DNA of 6,402 nucleotides from Deltaproteobacteria bacterium. Lineage in GTDB: Bacteria > Desulfobacterota > Desulfobacteria > Desulfobacterales > JAFDDL01. The DNA is taken from contig JAFDDL010000529.1 in NCBI GenBank assembly GCA_019310865.1, positions 1-6,402 of the forward strand. The letters are read 5' to 3'. A model generated the notes under the pieces. The model did no database searches and was not told the DNA's origin. It saw nothing but the letters and a program-made list of their open reading frames with translations. Made by a program: the position numbers and the translations under genes. Below are positions 5,787 through 6,402 of the stretch, one piece after another; within the stretch, counting starts at the first letter, position 1; each line of letters opens with the position of its first letter.

Positions 5787-6402
5787 TATTTTTCCTCCTG
5801 TTGGTCTGACCGCGATCGTTCTACCTGAACCAGGGCGCTGTTCATCGACAACGCGCCGCCCGGGGAATGATCGCTGCCGGTCAACACGTTGGCACATCCG
5901 CCGGTGTCCACACCGTCTTTATCCGGTGAATACCAGGCCCCCTGAAAAACGTTGACAACGCCGGGCATAATGCGCTCGGTGACCTTGGCCGGTATGCGGA
6001 TTCGGCCCCGATCGTTGAAGACATCCACCATATCGCCCTGGGCAATGTCTCGAGATGCGGCGTCCACAGGGCTGATCCACACACCGTGGGATTCGATTTC
6101 CTGCAGCCATGGCACCATTTCAAGTGCGGAATGCGTGCGGGCCTTGGCATGGGCGGTTAAAAGCTGCAGCGGGTATTTGGCCGCCAGCGGTGCATCATAA
6201 TGTTCATCGTGGCCCAGATATTGGGGGATGGAAGGAATACGGGGATTTTCCATTTCAGCGATGTGTCCGCAGTCGATTTCGACTTTTCCGGACAGGGTGG
6301 GAAAGGGATTGTTTTCCGGATCGCGAATCTGCTCTTTGAAAGCAACGATGGGTTCCGGCAATTTGACCTTGCGCACACCGTCTTGCTTCATGGCATCGAA
6401 AT
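5786..6402 (-). CDS. Molybdopterin oxidoreductase large subunit, second paralogue, C-terminal part only
   Basis: The last 205 codons of a DMSO-reductase-family catalytic subunit; the N-terminal part lies beyond the right edge. The frame is open through base 6402, so the ATG at 6391 is an internal methionine. The fragment covers the end of the molybdopterin domain (VKLPEPIVAF, NPFPTLSGKVEI) and the dinucleotide-binding domain (YPLQLLTAHAK, VDAASRDIAQGD, NDRGRIRIP, VTERIMPGVV, GAWYSPD, GGCANVLT, NSALVQVE). It aligns with the C-terminus of the complete paralogue at 555-2774 with few gaps; by eye more than half the residues are shared. It extends about ten residues further (SRSDQQEEK), and that tail carries the ribosome-binding site of the next gene. 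The TAA stop overlaps the next ATG by one base. Presence of an Fe-S site or Tat signal cannot be judged from this part. Confidence 0.94.
   Translation of the reverse strand, partial: FDAMKQDGVRKVKLPEPIVAFKEQIRDPENNPFPTLSGKVEIDCGHIAEMENPRIPSIPQYLGHDEHYDAPLAAKYPLQLLTAHAKARTHSALEMVPWLQEIESHGVWISPVDAASRDIAQGDMVDVFNDRGRIRIPAKVTERIMPGVVNVFQGAWYSPDKDGVDTGGCANVLTGSDHSPGGALSMNSALVQVERSRSDQQEEK
5794..5799 (-). promoter_or_regulatory. Ribosome-binding site that fixes the Fe-S subunit start
   Basis: AGGAGG on the minus strand lies 7 bases before the ATG at 5786-5784, within the last codons of the upstream large-subunit gene. It supports this start over the in-frame ATG at 5897. Confidence 0.85.

Noticed and set aside
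5787..5897. A longer right-hand Fe-S subunit starting at ATG 5897
   Set aside because: The extra residues overlap the large-subunit coding region in another frame. The strong AGGAGG and the family N-terminus both favour 5786.

Overview
The window looks like part of a chromosome from an anaerobic bacterium. A sulfate-reducing or related member of the Desulfobacterota is my best guess. The guess rests on cytoplasmic-looking, multi-cluster DMSO-reductase-family enzymes occurring as side-by-side paralogues, and it was not tested by any search. GC content is moderate in the metabolic genes and clearly lower in the middle segment (about 2930-3860).

Right part (6402 down to 3864, minus strand): an apparent operon of three genes. 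It holds the C-terminal end of a molybdopterin oxidoreductase large subunit, a four-[4Fe-4S] ferredoxin-like electron-transfer subunit overlapping it as TAATG, and, 33 bases later, a HemL-like class III PLP aminotransferase. Left part (2774 down to 1, minus strand): a second, paralogous pair, made of a complete 739-residue molybdopterin oxidoreductase and a four-cluster ferredoxin subunit that runs out of the window at its C-terminus. Neither complete Fe-S subunit start nor the complete large-subunit start carries a Tat or Sec signal, and no membrane anchor gene is visible. Soluble cytoplasmic alpha-beta enzymes are therefore the simplest reading. Their substrate cannot be told from sequence.

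Middle (2926-3865): two copies of a 57-bp direct repeat (56/57 identical, 883 bp apart) bracket a plus-strand toxin-antitoxin-type pair, a ribbon-helix-helix antitoxin and a PIN-domain protein overlapping as ATGA. One repeat copy ends inside the aminotransferase stop codon. The other abuts a roughly 45-codon relic of an acyl-CoA synthetase, which lies directly in the leader of the left molybdoenzyme gene. I infer that an older minus-strand gene series (oxidoreductase - ferredoxin - aminotransferase - acyl-CoA synthetase - oxidoreductase - ferredoxin) lost most of its synthetase gene and gained the repeat-bounded TA segment.

The points most worth a second look are: the repeat-bounded TA segment; the PIN protein, which seems to lack about 19 residues including the first catalytic Asp; the acyl-CoA synthetase relic; a near-consensus promoter whose -10 box covers the antitoxin's first ATG and so implies a leaderless message; a Ser in place of the first Fe-S cysteine of the large subunit; and an unusual Cys spacing in the third cluster motif shared by both ferredoxin subunits.
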